Part shown: positions 45,153 through 52,726 of the stretch, piece by piece
Layout of the letters: the number at the start of each line of letters is the position of its first letter
How positions within the stretch are numbered: the stretch's first letter is position 1
Assembly: GCF_022662495.1 (NCBI RefSeq)
Contig: NZ_JAKPBU010000009.1
Span: 62,001 to 126,000 of the forward strand
DNA: 64,000 nucleotides
Reading direction: 5' to 3'
DNA from: Lysobacter sp. M2-1
Lineage (GTDB): Bacteria; Pseudomonadota; Gammaproteobacteria; Xanthomonadales; Xanthomonadaceae
Program-made: the position numbers and the translations under genes
The notes under the pieces: model-generated
The model's input: the letters and a program-made list of their open reading frames with translations, nothing else
Told to the model about the DNA's origin: nothing
Databases searched by the model: none

Positions 45153-45305
45153 ATGCGAATTGACGTAACGACCGAGCAACTTCTCCCCGGAGAAACTGCA
45201 GACCGCTTCGCGCGCTCCCATGCTGCCGGCTACTGCAACTACGCATTAGCCCTCTTCAGGCGCCGTTGGATCGTCTCGCTTCGTACGCGTCAAGCTCGGT
45301 CCTGA
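45153..45305 (+). CDS. possible small protein (50 residues)
   Basis: ATG 45153 is preceded by an excellent CTGGAGG at 5 bp. The product begins MRIDVTTEQLLPGETADRFA. The last third overlaps the end of the convergent gene and reads as its antisense, so the native protein may be a broken remnant. Weakly supported. Confidence 0.3.
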   Translation: MRIDVTTEQLLPGETADRFARSHAAGYCNYALALFRRRWIVSLRTRQARS

Positions 45306-45846
45306 ACTCATCCAGCAGCAACCGGGAGCGTTCCTTGCGCTCCCGATGCCGCTCTTCCAGCTGGCGGCGCACCTCCGCCTTCCGCGCTTCATCCGCGGCA
45401 TGCATGGCTTCGGCTCGGCCCCGTGCGTCAGTCCCCGCCGCTTCCGGCTCATCCCTGCGCCAGCCCGCCGGCCTAGCCTTGAGCGGCCATCCGTAGAACT
45501 GCCCGATTCCGAATGGTGCGCCTGGATCTCGTTCCGGTGGACGCGTCTTCACCAGCCGCGCGCAGCGTTCCCTACGCTCTGCCGTTCTGTCCCACCATTC
45601 CCGGGATAGCGCGCACGTCCCTGAGGCGTCGTGCTCAATTCGGCTTAGCACCTTGGCGGAAAAGTCGCTCCATGCCGATTGGGGGAAAGTCCAACTGAAC
45701 TCAAACCGGCCGACCTTGTCGGCATGAATGTAAGCGAGCCGCTCGTCCCAGTCCTGAAGTCGCTCATCTACTCTGCGCAACCGCTCGCGCAGCTTCCGAA
45801 GCCGGTGGGTTTCTCCTTTCTCTGCCTCGGGCTTCTGAACGCCCAT
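45256..45846 (-). CDS. charged coiled-coil protein, island gene
   Basis: A 196-residue Arg/Glu-rich protein with GAGGAG 6 bp before its ATG. The N-terminal coiled coil (RLRKLRERLRRVDERLQDWD) is followed by a short globular middle (FEFSWTFPQSAWSDFSAKVL) and a second long coiled coil (KAEVRRQLEERHRERKERSR). No family recognised. It is the last gene of a minus-strand block running from 47921. Confidence 0.65.
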   Translation of the reverse strand: MGVQKPEAEKGETHRLRKLRERLRRVDERLQDWDERLAYIHADKVGRFEFSWTFPQSAWSDFSAKVLSRIEHDASGTCALSREWWDRTAERRERCARLVKTRPPERDPGAPFGIGQFYGWPLKARPAGWRRDEPEAAGTDARGRAEAMHAADEARKAEVRRQLEERHRERKERSRLLLDEFRTELDAYEARRSNGA

Positions 45847-45876
45847 GTGGCTCTCCTCTGTGTTGGTCTGTAAGCC

Positions 45877-45922
45877 GCTATGCGCGGGGTAGAAGGCGCG
45901 CCCGAGTGTGACCCGTTAGGTG
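45877..45922. repeat. 46-bp island element, copy A
   Basis: Matches 48338-48383 at 37 of 46 positions without gaps. The most conserved part is GCTATGCG.GGGGTAGAAG and GTGACCCG.TAGG. It lies 30 bp upstream of the minus-strand gene at 45846. A phage-type promoter, recombination site or RNA element are possible readings. Confidence 0.75.
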
Positions 45923-45988
45923 GAGACGAAAGCAGGTGCGCGCGGCCCTTGGATTCCCCACATAGCTGCTCACAGCGACACCTAGGGG

Positions 45989-46207
45989 CTAACCCCGGGG
46001 TGGCGTGTTGGTCCAGTGACCGGAGCCGGTCTTGATCCATCCTGCTGACTGCAGCTGTTCCGGCGTCAGACAGCGCCGCGTCCCTTTCCATTCGCTGGGA
46101 CGGGCATGGCGCCCCGTGCGGTGCTTGTCGAACGAAGTGGTGCCGGTGAAGAACTCGCCGCACTGCGCGCACTGGCAAAGCGATGCGCCTATTCGAGGCG
46201 TGCTCAT
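45989..46207 (-). CDS. FDXHR-type putative zinc-binding protein
   Basis: A 72-residue protein with CQCAQCGEFFTGTTSFDKHR, a zinc-finger-like Cys/His pattern. The FD.HR motif defines a family of small putative zinc-binding proteins common in actinophage and other phage genomes. The rest, RPSEWKGTRRCLTPEQLQSA, is also typical. The start overlaps the preceding gene's stop (ATGA). Confidence 0.8.
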   Translation of the reverse strand: MSTPRIGASLCQCAQCGEFFTGTTSFDKHRTGRHARPSEWKGTRRCLTPEQLQSAGWIKTGSGHWTNTPPRG

Positions 46208-46434
46208 GGCCTGGCACCTGCCGGCTCAGGGCTACGCGCGCTGAAGGGATGCGTTTTCAGCATGTCGTCAAGCGCGGCGCCCAGCGGTACTGAACGCCCG
46301 GTTTCGTGAGACATGCACGCGCGGTACGCGCACAAGGCACGAAAGCCGGTGGAGGTGAAGCTCATTTCTCGCCACAGCAGCGGGTCTTCGGCGCGCACGT
46401 TGCGGAGCGGGCCGCGGAAAGAGACGGTGGTCAT
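46204..46434 (-). CDS. small hypothetical protein
   Basis: 76 residues, AAAGGAAACCCA then ATG at 46434. The product is mixed polar (GPLRNVRAEDPLLWREMSFT) with no recognised domain. Coupled by ATGA to the FDXHR gene. Confidence 0.55.
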   Translation of the reverse strand: MTTVSFRGPLRNVRAEDPLLWREMSFTSTGFRALCAYRACMSHETGRSVPLGAALDDMLKTHPFSARSPEPAGARP

Positions 46435-46507
46435 TGGGTTTCCTTTGCGTAGAAATGCGAACGGCCCCCGAAGGGGCCGCCGCGGTGGTCGTTCGTGGTC
46501 TTGAGGC

Positions 46508-47068
46508 CTATCGCTGGTTGCTTGCGCGGCGGGCGATCAATTTGGCCCGACGTTCGATCTCGGCCTCTTCGGCAAGCTCGACAGCTCGCGCCGCAGCCGC
46601 GGCATTGATTCGAACATCAGCGGCGGCGGCCTCCGCTTGCCGGCGCTTCTGGTACGCCTCGACGGTTCGGCGCTCTTCCCATGCCAGCTTCAGAGCATTC
46701 CTTCGAGTTCCCAATCGCATTTCAAGCAACTCTCGATCCCGGCCAGTGACGCGGTAGAGGGGCTTGCCGTCCCTGTCGTACCCAAGGATGTCGTTAAACG
46801 CTTCCTCGAAGCGCGCGATGTCTCGCTCCAAACCTTCAGTAAGAGAAGGCGGATATGTGTTGATCAGGAATTCTTCGCGGCGAGAAGCCCGCATGGTGGG
46901 GTCGCCCCCAATGTCGTCGCCGACTCGGACGCCAGTAACCGCCGACTTACCGTTGGGGAGTTCTACATCGGCCACATGCAGCGTGACGTTTCCGACGCGC
47001 TGTCCGGTTCCGGCGGATACGGACGTGCCGATACCCAGACCGGAGGGAGGCGGAACTACATTGCTCAT
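46508..47068 (-). CDS. hypothetical protein with C-terminal coiled coil
   Basis: 186 residues from ATG 47068 (AAGGAAAC upstream). A Gly/Val-rich N-terminal part (SGLGIGTSVSAGTGQRVGNV), a middle with YPPSLTEGLERDIARFEEAF, and an Ala/Glu/Arg coiled coil at the end are visible. In-frame codons upstream of 47068 look non-coding. No family recognised. Confidence 0.6.
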   Translation of the reverse strand: MSNVVPPPSGLGIGTSVSAGTGQRVGNVTLHVADVELPNGKSAVTGVRVGDDIGGDPTMRASRREEFLINTYPPSLTEGLERDIARFEEAFNDILGYDRDGKPLYRVTGRDRELLEMRLGTRRNALKLAWEERRTVEAYQKRRQAEAAAADVRINAAAAARAVELAEEAEIERRAKLIARRASNQR

Positions 47069-47225
47069 TGCTTGTGTTTCCTTGGTTGGTTTTGCGTCTG
47101 TCAGTAAATGTGCAGGCGCTGACGCGGCGCGCGCACAGTGAAGCCGCCCAACGGTTTTGCCGTAGGCGAGCAGTGCTCTTAAGGCGTACTTCCGCCGCTC
47201 CGAGGAGCCTCGGGCGTTTACGGGG

Positions 47226-47921
47226 CTATAGCGGATGGTCCGCGAGGGCCGCCGCAAGGCCCTCCATGGGAGTCTGCTGCGCGATTCGATCACGCTCGAC
47301 CATGCGCCAGAATTGCAGGCAGAACACGCCCAGCTTTTCGTTCAAGGTCCGCCCGACTGTCTCGCAAAGCATCCCCGGCAAATGTCGATGCACTCGCGTC
47401 CCGTCTTCTCTCGTGAATCCGCCTAGTCCCTTCGTGCGCAGGAACCTGTTCCCCACGTTGGCGAAGAACACGGCATCATCTAGCCCCAGCTTTCGGTTGG
47501 CATAGTGACTCGCGCCATAGACGGACAGGATCGCCGTCATTAGCTCCTGGCCTGTCGCCCCTTCTTGGAAAAGTCGGCGGTAGTGGGAGCGATACGGATC
47601 CGGAACTCGCTCATGCTCCCGGATGATGTACTCCACGATTTCGCACGCCTTGGCCCACGCAGGGTGATTTTCGACTCCGCAGCGCTTCAATGCGTACTCC
47701 GCAATGTCTTTGTATTGCTGGAGTTCCTTCTTCCGAAGCATCCGCCCGAGTGGACTTCGGGTTCGGTAAAGCTGTTGAGCGTGTCTCCAGCAGAACCGGG
47801 ACATTGCTCGGGTTTGCCTTAAGCATCCCTCTACGGCGCAGTGGTGGCCCTTGTAGGGCTCCTTCCGGGGAGCCTTGGGGTTCAACCGCGCAAATTCTTT
47901 CTCGGCTCTGGCTGTCGGCAT
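47226..47921 (-). CDS. hypothetical protein with N-terminal zinc-finger-like motif
   Basis: 231 residues from ATG 47921, preceded by AAGGAAACGAAC. A Cys/His cluster (HHCAVEGCLRQTRAMSRFCW followed by RH) near residue 30 resembles a treble-clef or short zinc finger. The rest is helical and basic (LRKKELQQYKDIAEYALKR, SHYRRLFQEGATGQELMTAI). It could be a DNA-binding or replication-associated protein; that is only a guess from the finger and the adjacent repeat-rich region. No family recognised. Confidence 0.6.
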   Translation of the reverse strand: MPTARAEKEFARLNPKAPRKEPYKGHHCAVEGCLRQTRAMSRFCWRHAQQLYRTRSPLGRMLRKKELQQYKDIAEYALKRCGVENHPAWAKACEIVEYIIREHERVPDPYRSHYRRLFQEGATGQELMTAILSVYGASHYANRKLGLDDAVFFANVGNRFLRTKGLGGFTREDGTRVHRHLPGMLCETVGRTLNEKLGVFCLQFWRMVERDRIAQQTPMEGLAAALADHPL

Positions 47922-47997
47922 GTTCGTTTCCTTCATGGCGTGACTACGTCGGGCACGCGCAAGCGGCACCCGGAGCAAGTGCTCAGGGCGTAGCGGC

Positions 47998-48200
47998 CGG
48001 GAATGACGAGGAGATCCTGAGGTGATCCTCAGGTGTTAGTTCCTACTGGATACACCAGAGAAACAAACTGAGTAGGTAAAGCCTGAAGGGCCACCTAGGG
48101 AAAGCTGGAGTGGATCTTCAGGAGTAAGCCTCAGGTGTAAACCTAAGTGCTCTTACAGTTATAACCTTTAGGTTATTCCTTATCGCGCGTGGCCGCGCCG
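47998..48200. other. repeat-rich AT-richer intergenic region
   Basis: The 509-bp gap 47922-48430 contains several short repeats: CCTGAGG/CCTCAGG palindrome (48016-48033), CCTCAGGTGT at 48027-48036 and again at 48129-48138, and ATAACC TTTA GGTTAT (48161-48176). It also includes a GCGCGCACGTACGCG stretch. Iterated short motifs next to a DNA-binding-like gene suit an origin or a promoter-operator region for the minus-strand block. No gene is seen. Confidence 0.5.
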
Positions 48201-48337
48201 GTGCGCGCACGTACGCGTATCACTTCTAAATTCCTGGTCAATAGGTTGTTTGTGTCTTCGTTTTCTTCCGCTCAGCAGGTGTGTCTCGCATCAATGTGGA
48301 TGCTTGAGGATGCGCAGTGGCAATGCCTCTGTGACCA

Positions 48338-48383
48338 GCTATGCGAGGGGTAGAAGACGCGTCTAGGGGTGACCCGGTAGGCG
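48338..48383. repeat. 46-bp island element, copy B
   Basis: Partner of 45877-45922, in the same orientation, 37 of 46 bases identical. It lies 48 bp before the stop of the 28-residue ORF on the minus strand. Confidence 0.75.
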
Positions 48384-48430
48384 TGCCGCGGTGGGGCCTT
48401 AGGTGCGCCTCCTAGGTGCCGCATGAGTGC

Positions 48431-48517
48431 TCAGAGAATCAGCAGCACGAGAATCCCGACGCCATAGGCGAACAGGACCTCCGCCGCTGTGATGCGGGGA
48501 AGCTTGAAGGGGGACAT
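48431..48517 (-). CDS. 28-residue single-pass membrane peptide
   Basis: MSPFKLPRITAAEVLFAYGV continues with a wholly hydrophobic tail to the stop, giving a short basic head and one transmembrane helix. The leader CACCCAAGGCCCACCCATG is nearly identical to that of the gene at 49912 (CACCCAAGGACCACCCATG), which supports translation. Such peptides can be toxins, holin-like or regulatory; none is recognised here. Confidence 0.55.
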   Translation of the reverse strand: MSPFKLPRITAAEVLFAYGVGILVLLIL

Positions 48518-48887
48518 GGGTGGGCCTTGGGTGCTGGGCCAAAAAAGACAGGCCGGGGCAGGTAAGCGGGCCGAAAAAGGGCAGGCCGGGGCGGGCATCG
48601 TGTCGCTAAAAGTTCGGCGAACTTGACTCTGGTTCTTCCGAAGGTGGGCACTAATTGAAACGTCGCCGAACGTGCGGCCATCGTGTTTCGGCGCCCCGCG
48701 TCCCCGATGGCGCTGACCAATGCTCCGAGGGTGGACCTCTAATCAGCGCATTGGTTCTCCGCGGGGCGGCAGTGATTAACAATCACGCGATAGGCGTCCC
48801 ATTGTTCCAGTGCTAGAACGTCGGGAAGGTAACCCCACACGAGGGCGCCCAAACCGCGAGGCGGCTTCGGTTCTCCAAGGGTCAGGG
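48518..48887. other. intergenic region with direct repeats and a palindrome
   Basis: Two similar 27-28-bp units (48536-48562 and 48568-48595, cores GACAGGCCGGGGCAGG and GGCAGGCCGGGGCGGG) lie 32 bp apart. A perfect 15-bp palindrome AAGTTCGGCGAACTT lies at 48610-48624. The region follows the serine recombinase stop. It may hold recombination (res) or regulatory sites. No gene seen. Confidence 0.5.
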
Positions 48888-49487
48888 CTATTTCCCTGCC
48901 CGCTTTACGGTCGCCAGTGAGCACCCCGCAGCCTTCGCCGTCTCCGCAATGGACATACCGGCCTGCCTCATGGACCTGATCCGGGTATGCAGCTGTGGGT
49001 CCGCCGGGCGCCCCCTGTACTTCCCTGCGGCCTTCGCAAGGGCGATCCCTTCGGCCTGTCTGCGGTGGCGCTCTTCGTAGTCATCGCGGGCTCCCTGCAG
49101 GGCCACCCTCAGGAGCATTTCCTGCACGCTCTTCAGGACCACCGCGGCGACCCCCGAGGCTCCCTCGACCACCTCGCTCAGGTCGACCACTCCGGGGATG
49201 ACTAGCCGCGCGCCCTTGTCCTTGATCGCCTGTACCAGCCGCTCCGCTTCCTCCAGAGGTAGGCGCGTGAGCCGGTCTATCCTCTCAGCGATTACGGCCT
49301 CCCCCGGCTGCAGGTCGCCGACCATGCGCAGCAATTCGGGGCGGTCTGCACGGGCGCCGCTGGCCTTCTCGCGGTACACGCCCGCGACGTACCAGCCCTG
49401 CACCTTCGCATTGGCGATGATGGATTCCTGCCGTGCCAGGTCTTGGTCGTCAGCAGATACACGCAGGTACACACGACAGACTTTCAT
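48888..49487 (-). CDS. serine recombinase (resolvase/invertase family)
   Basis: A 199-residue small serine recombinase. The catalytic serine is in VYLRVSADDQDLARQ, with the conserved arginines in ERIDRLTRLPLEEAERL. The long helix region VVLKSVQEMLLRVALQGARDDYEER and a C-terminal helix-turn-helix (GMSIAETAKAAGCSLATVKR) complete the fold. Resolves or inverts DNA between short sites. Candidate sites flank it on both sides. It may be a resident of the phage-like block or an independent insertion. Confidence 0.9.
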   Translation of the reverse strand: MKVCRVYLRVSADDQDLARQESIIANAKVQGWYVAGVYREKASGARADRPELLRMVGDLQPGEAVIAERIDRLTRLPLEEAERLVQAIKDKGARLVIPGVVDLSEVVEGASGVAAVVLKSVQEMLLRVALQGARDDYEERHRRQAEGIALAKAAGKYRGRPADPQLHTRIRSMRQAGMSIAETAKAAGCSLATVKRAGK

Positions 49488-49521
49488 CGCTCGCTCCTTG
49501 GTCCAATTGGGTATGCCCTAG

Positions 49522-49549
49522 TGAGCCGAGAGTTGCACGAGGCGGCTCA
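49522..49549. repeat. inverted repeat upstream of serine recombinase
   Basis: TGAGCCG / CGGCTCA separated by 14 bp, 35 bp before the recombinase start. Size and place fit a recombinase subsite or operator. Confidence 0.45.
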
Positions 49550-49642
49550 GTGTGTCAATAGCAACCCATACGCGCCTAGCGCAAAGTTGCGGCCTTACTG
49601 AGCCAGATCCGCAGGCGGTCCCTTAGGAGGGGACAGGCGGGC

Positions 49643-49912
49643 TTACCGCTGATGCGGCTCCCGGGCCTCCTCAAGCATGGTCGTTCGGGCCGCCTCCACG
49701 TACCCGATCAACGCGCGGTGTTCCTCAAGCCACCCGCGGCATTCTTCGACGCCCCCTTCAGCGGCCTCTCGGATCTCCTGCAGGCGTCGCGGCAAGGAGT
49801 GGTAGTGGCCAGTGCTGGGCGGTGCGAAGCGAGAGGAAGCCGCGCGGGAGTGACGGTGCAGCAGATCGAGCGCCGCAGCCAGGTCAGGCGCGGTGGTGTG
49901 TTCGGTGGTCAT
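49643..49912 (-). CDS. small helical hypothetical protein
   Basis: 89 residues from ATG 49912 (MTTEHTTAPDLAAALDLLHR). Predominantly helical, with RRLQEIREAAEGGVEECRGW and LEEHRALIGYVEAARTTM. The leader matches that of the 28-residue ORF. No family recognised. Confidence 0.55.
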   Translation of the reverse strand: MTTEHTTAPDLAAALDLLHRHSRAASSRFAPPSTGHYHSLPRRLQEIREAAEGGVEECRGWLEEHRALIGYVEAARTTMLEEAREPHQR

Positions 49913-50099
49913 GGGTGGTCCTTGGGTGTGTGGGCCCCTCCCCTCGTTGTTGCCTTGGGTGGACGGAGGTGGAATCACAGGGGGGTACGGGGGAATTGGG
50001 GCGCCGATGATCTATCGACCCACTTCGAATTTTTTCGTAGAAACGGCCCCACTCCGACGCGCTACAGTCCACCTCGGGGGAAACCCTGGGGAGCGCTGC

Positions 50100-50669
50100 A
50101 TGATGTGGGTCTGTACCGATTGGGCTTACGACGCAGAGTCGTTCGCCGCGTGGGGAACGTGGGCGGCTGTGATGGTCGCATTGGGTGCGGGGCTGTGGTC
50201 CGGAATTGCGCGGTGGCGTCGCCGGCAACTTGACGGCAGGCTGACCGCAGCGCTCCTGTTTCACGACGTGTCGAATGCAGACGCGGTGCTTGAATCTGTC
50301 GCCACACGCGTTCCTTACTCGCAGAGCACAGGCGGCATTTGGGCAACGCTCCTCGCCGCGGACAAGGACGGACGCGTACAACTCGCCTCCGACATGCAGC
50401 GGGCAAGCCTGCCCTCAATTGAGCGCTGGCAGGAGCGTCTGTCCCTGTTGCCGCGCGCCGACGCGCTGGCCGTGGTGGAACTACATAGTCACCTGTCTTT
50501 CCTGCACTTGGCAGGTAGAGCGCTGGCAACCGGCCGCGAGCCGCCGGACGATTTCTATCCCGAGTTACAGGCGAATGTGATTGCCTGCATAGCTGCTGCG
50601 CAAAGGGCGCGCGTTCTGCTTGGAAACACCGGCTTTCCTGACGGTCGGCCGAAAGAGCCGTTCCAGTGA
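50100..50669 (+). CDS. membrane-anchored hypothetical protein
   Basis: 189 residues from ATG 50100, preceded by TGGGGAG. One N-terminal membrane segment (FAAWGTWAAVMVALGAGLWS, about residues 14-33), an Arg-rich stop-transfer (RWRRRQ), and a helical cytoplasmic domain of about 145 residues (LTAALLFHDVSNADAVLESV, LAVVELHSHLSFLHLAGRAL). No family recognised. It is an isolated plus-strand cargo gene between minus-strand genes. Confidence 0.65.
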   Translation: MMWVCTDWAYDAESFAAWGTWAAVMVALGAGLWSGIARWRRRQLDGRLTAALLFHDVSNADAVLESVATRVPYSQSTGGIWATLLAADKDGRVQLASDMQRASLPSIERWQERLSLLPRADALAVVELHSHLSFLHLAGRALATGREPPDDFYPELQANVIACIAAAQRARVLLGNTGFPDGRPKEPFQ

Positions 50670-50710
50670 AAGTGATCAGAAGTGGCGGGGCGATGGATGA
50701 TGCGTGGGCT

Positions 50711-51112
50711 CTAAGGAAACCTGAGTTCCTCATCCGATAGAGCCTCAGGAGAAAGCAAGTCCTCCCACGCTACCGATGTGTCCCGGTACTCCACCCCCTC
50801 TAGTTGCACAGCCGGCCTGCGAGGTTTCCACCGAGCCCGCCACTGCTTGTTTGCCCAGAATCGCGCCGCCTGCTCAGGAGTTAAGCCATAGTTGGTTCGC
50901 GCCTGAATGAGCCTCTCCGCGAACCTCATTCCCTGCTCAATGCTCCTGCACGGACCCTTCACCTCGCGGAAAGGCCCGTCCGCCAGGATCTTCACTTCGT
51001 TGGCAGTGACGGTTGCCTCCGCTCCGTAACGGTGGTGAAGCGTTGCCCCGCCGGTGTCGTGAGCCCACCAGTAAGAATCGGGAAGGTAGATCGGGGCTCT
51101 GCGTCTCTGCAT
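50711..51112 (-). CDS. hypothetical protein
   Basis: 133 residues, Trp/Arg-rich (PDSYWWAHDTGGATLHHRYG, FWANKQWRARWKPRRP). Divergent from the SRAP gene 60 bp away, so the two may share a control region. It contains the segment YGLTPEQAARFWANKQWRAR. No family recognised. Confidence 0.55.
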   Translation of the reverse strand: MQRRRAPIYLPDSYWWAHDTGGATLHHRYGAEATVTANEVKILADGPFREVKGPCRSIEQGMRFAERLIQARTNYGLTPEQAARFWANKQWRARWKPRRPAVQLEGVEYRDTSVAWEDLLSPEALSDEELRFP

Positions 51113-51171
51113 ACCGAGATGGTAGCTCCGGGCGTCTCACCCTGCGGGACTGGCGGCGGTATGCTGGCCTC

Positions 51172-52098
51172 ATGTGCTACTCCGCCATGGTCTACGCAGA
51201 AGTTCGCAGCCTCGAGCGCCGGCTAGGTGCCCGAGTGGATCTGAAGTGGTACGTGAAAACCTTCTGGATTGATCGGGGCAAGAACCCGCTCCGGAAGCGC
51301 CCCAAGGCGCCGCGGTCCATGGAGCGGGAGTTGCTTACCAATGGCCCCCCGGAGTTGGCGGAAGCTGTCCGGGAAGCGGACGAGCTGGAGATGGCCGCGC
51401 TAGAGCAAGAGTTGTTCAAGCAACGAAAACGAATTGCCGATGCGGAGCGCGCGCTGCTGACTAAGGAAACCAAGAAGGCCCGTGAAGAGGCACGCATTGG
51501 GCGCAACAAAGTTGAGGCAGCATTAGAGCGCTTGGAGGAGCTCAAGAGTTCTGGAAGCGGCTCCGGCCTTGGACGCATCTACCCCGGCTCCTACTGCCCC
51601 GTGGTGGTCATGGAGAACGGTGAGCGCGTCATCCGTCCCATGCGCTATCGCTGCCGCCTGCCGGGATGGACTGAGGTTGTGGAGAGGAAGTATCCAGGTA
51701 CCTACAACGCCCGAAGGGACAAGCTGGAAGAGTCTTGGGGAAAGGTGTTCGGCTACAACCATGGAGTTGTGCTGGCCACGGCCTTTTATGAGCACGTCGA
51801 CCGCGAGGGGAAGGACACAATTCTTGAGTTCAAGCCGCAGGCAAGCGAGGGCTTAATTGCCGCCTGCCTCTGGACCCATACCGTGGACGCGGACGGTGGC
51901 GACTTGCTCTCGTTCGCGCTGGTCACGGATGACCCACCGCCCGAGGTCGCGGCGGCTGGGCATGATCGCTGCATCATTCCGCTGAAGCCGGAAAACGTGA
52001 ACGCGTGGCTACAGCCCGATCCCAAGAACCTCGCCGCTCTGTATGCGATTTTAGATGACCGGGAACGCCCCTACTACGAGCACCGGGAGGCGGCTTAG
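51172..52098 (+). CDS. divergent SRAP-domain protein (HMCES/YedK-like) with coiled-coil insertion
   Basis: SRAP proteins crosslink to abasic sites in single-stranded DNA through Cys2. Here the ATG is followed directly by Cys (MCYSAM), the hallmark. Other conserved elements are YNARRDKLEESW (usual N-A-R-x-E), FYEHV (usual FYEW) and GHDRCIIPL (usual HDRMPVIL), so the active-site Cys, Asn, Glu and His are all identifiable. About 70 residues of charged coiled coil (roughly 58-128) are inserted after the first strand, making it 308 residues against 220-240. Likely protects the element's single-stranded DNA. Confidence 0.8.
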   Translation: MCYSAMVYAEVRSLERRLGARVDLKWYVKTFWIDRGKNPLRKRPKAPRSMERELLTNGPPELAEAVREADELEMAALEQELFKQRKRIADAERALLTKETKKAREEARIGRNKVEAALERLEELKSSGSGSGLGRIYPGSYCPVVVMENGERVIRPMRYRCRLPGWTEVVERKYPGTYNARRDKLEESWGKVFGYNHGVVLATAFYEHVDREGKDTILEFKPQASEGLIAACLWTHTVDADGGDLLSFALVTDDPPPEVAAAGHDRCIIPLKPENVNAWLQPDPKNLAALYAILDDRERPYYEHREAA

Positions 52099-52634
52099 TT
52101 ATCTTCGGAGCCCCCGACAGTCTCCAAAATCGGGTATTCGATGTTACGCACCGTAGAGTCCATTCCTTCCGGTGGCGGCCGGTTACTGTAATTCCTGACT
52201 CCGTTAGCGTCGGTGTAGGCATACACTCTGCTTGAACCCTTGCGAACAAACTTGTACGCCCTGCATGCAGAGGCGCCTCTGTCGGGTTTCAGCAAAAAGA
52301 CGCTCTTTTTCCCCTCCAACATACATTCGTAGACGATGCTCCCCGGCTTCGCGTCCCGGAGGGCGGAGTAATCAGGAGCACTCTCCTTATCTCTTGCCTC
52401 CGCAACATCGGCGGCATACGACGCTGCGTCGGCCGAGGCCTGGGACACGTCAACGTCCTCGGCCACCTCCACATCTGGAAACATGGACCGGCACGCTTTA
52501 GTCACGACGCCCACGGCCGCGTTCGTGAGGTTCGGCTTTACGTTTTTGAGGACGCATTCCTCAAAGGATTTTGGCTCCGGCGTGCATGCGGTCGCCGCCA
52601 CGAGGAGAACCAAGATTGTGAATTGCGCGCGCAT
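52095..52634 (-). CDS. small exported lipoprotein
   Basis: 179 residues. Signal MRAQFTILVLLVAATAC has a lipobox-like ATAC, then a PEPKSFEECVLKNVKPNL segment with paired cysteines, a disordered Asp/Ala middle, and a C-terminal part with GVRNYSNRPPPEG that resembles the DUF4124 type tail. Its stop overlaps the convergent SRAP stop by 4 bp. Function unknown; could be a lysogenic-conversion-type surface protein. Confidence 0.7.
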   Translation of the reverse strand: MRAQFTILVLLVAATACTPEPKSFEECVLKNVKPNLTNAAVGVVTKACRSMFPDVEVAEDVDVSQASADAASYAADVAEARDKESAPDYSALRDAKPGSIVYECMLEGKKSVFLLKPDRGASACRAYKFVRKGSSRVYAYTDANGVRNYSNRPPPEGMDSTVRNIEYPILETVGGSEDN

Positions 52635-52701
52635 CGCGTTGGCCTCCCAAGCCTTCCCAAGCCTTCAGTATGCCGCCAGGCGAGTAAGAATCGCACCAAA
52701 C

Positions 52702-52726
52702 AAAAAGCCCCGGATCTCTCCGGGGC
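52702..52726 (-). terminator. strong minus-strand terminator
   Basis: 8-bp stem GCCCCGGA / TCCGGGGC (52707-52714 and 52719-52726), loop TCTC, followed on the minus strand by TTTTTG. It lies upstream of the lipoprotein and would end a minus-strand transcript coming from 52730-52905, where no convincing gene is seen. The gap 52635-53032 otherwise holds GC-rich structured DNA. Confidence 0.75.

Noticed and set aside
44780-45163. 127-codon plus-strand frame
   Set aside because: Antisense to the terminase-like blocks, no good ribosome-binding site, basic random-looking composition.
48739-48924. 61-codon minus-strand frame overlapping the recombinase C-terminus
   Set aside because: No start signal and overlaps the helix-turn-helix of the serine recombinase in another frame.
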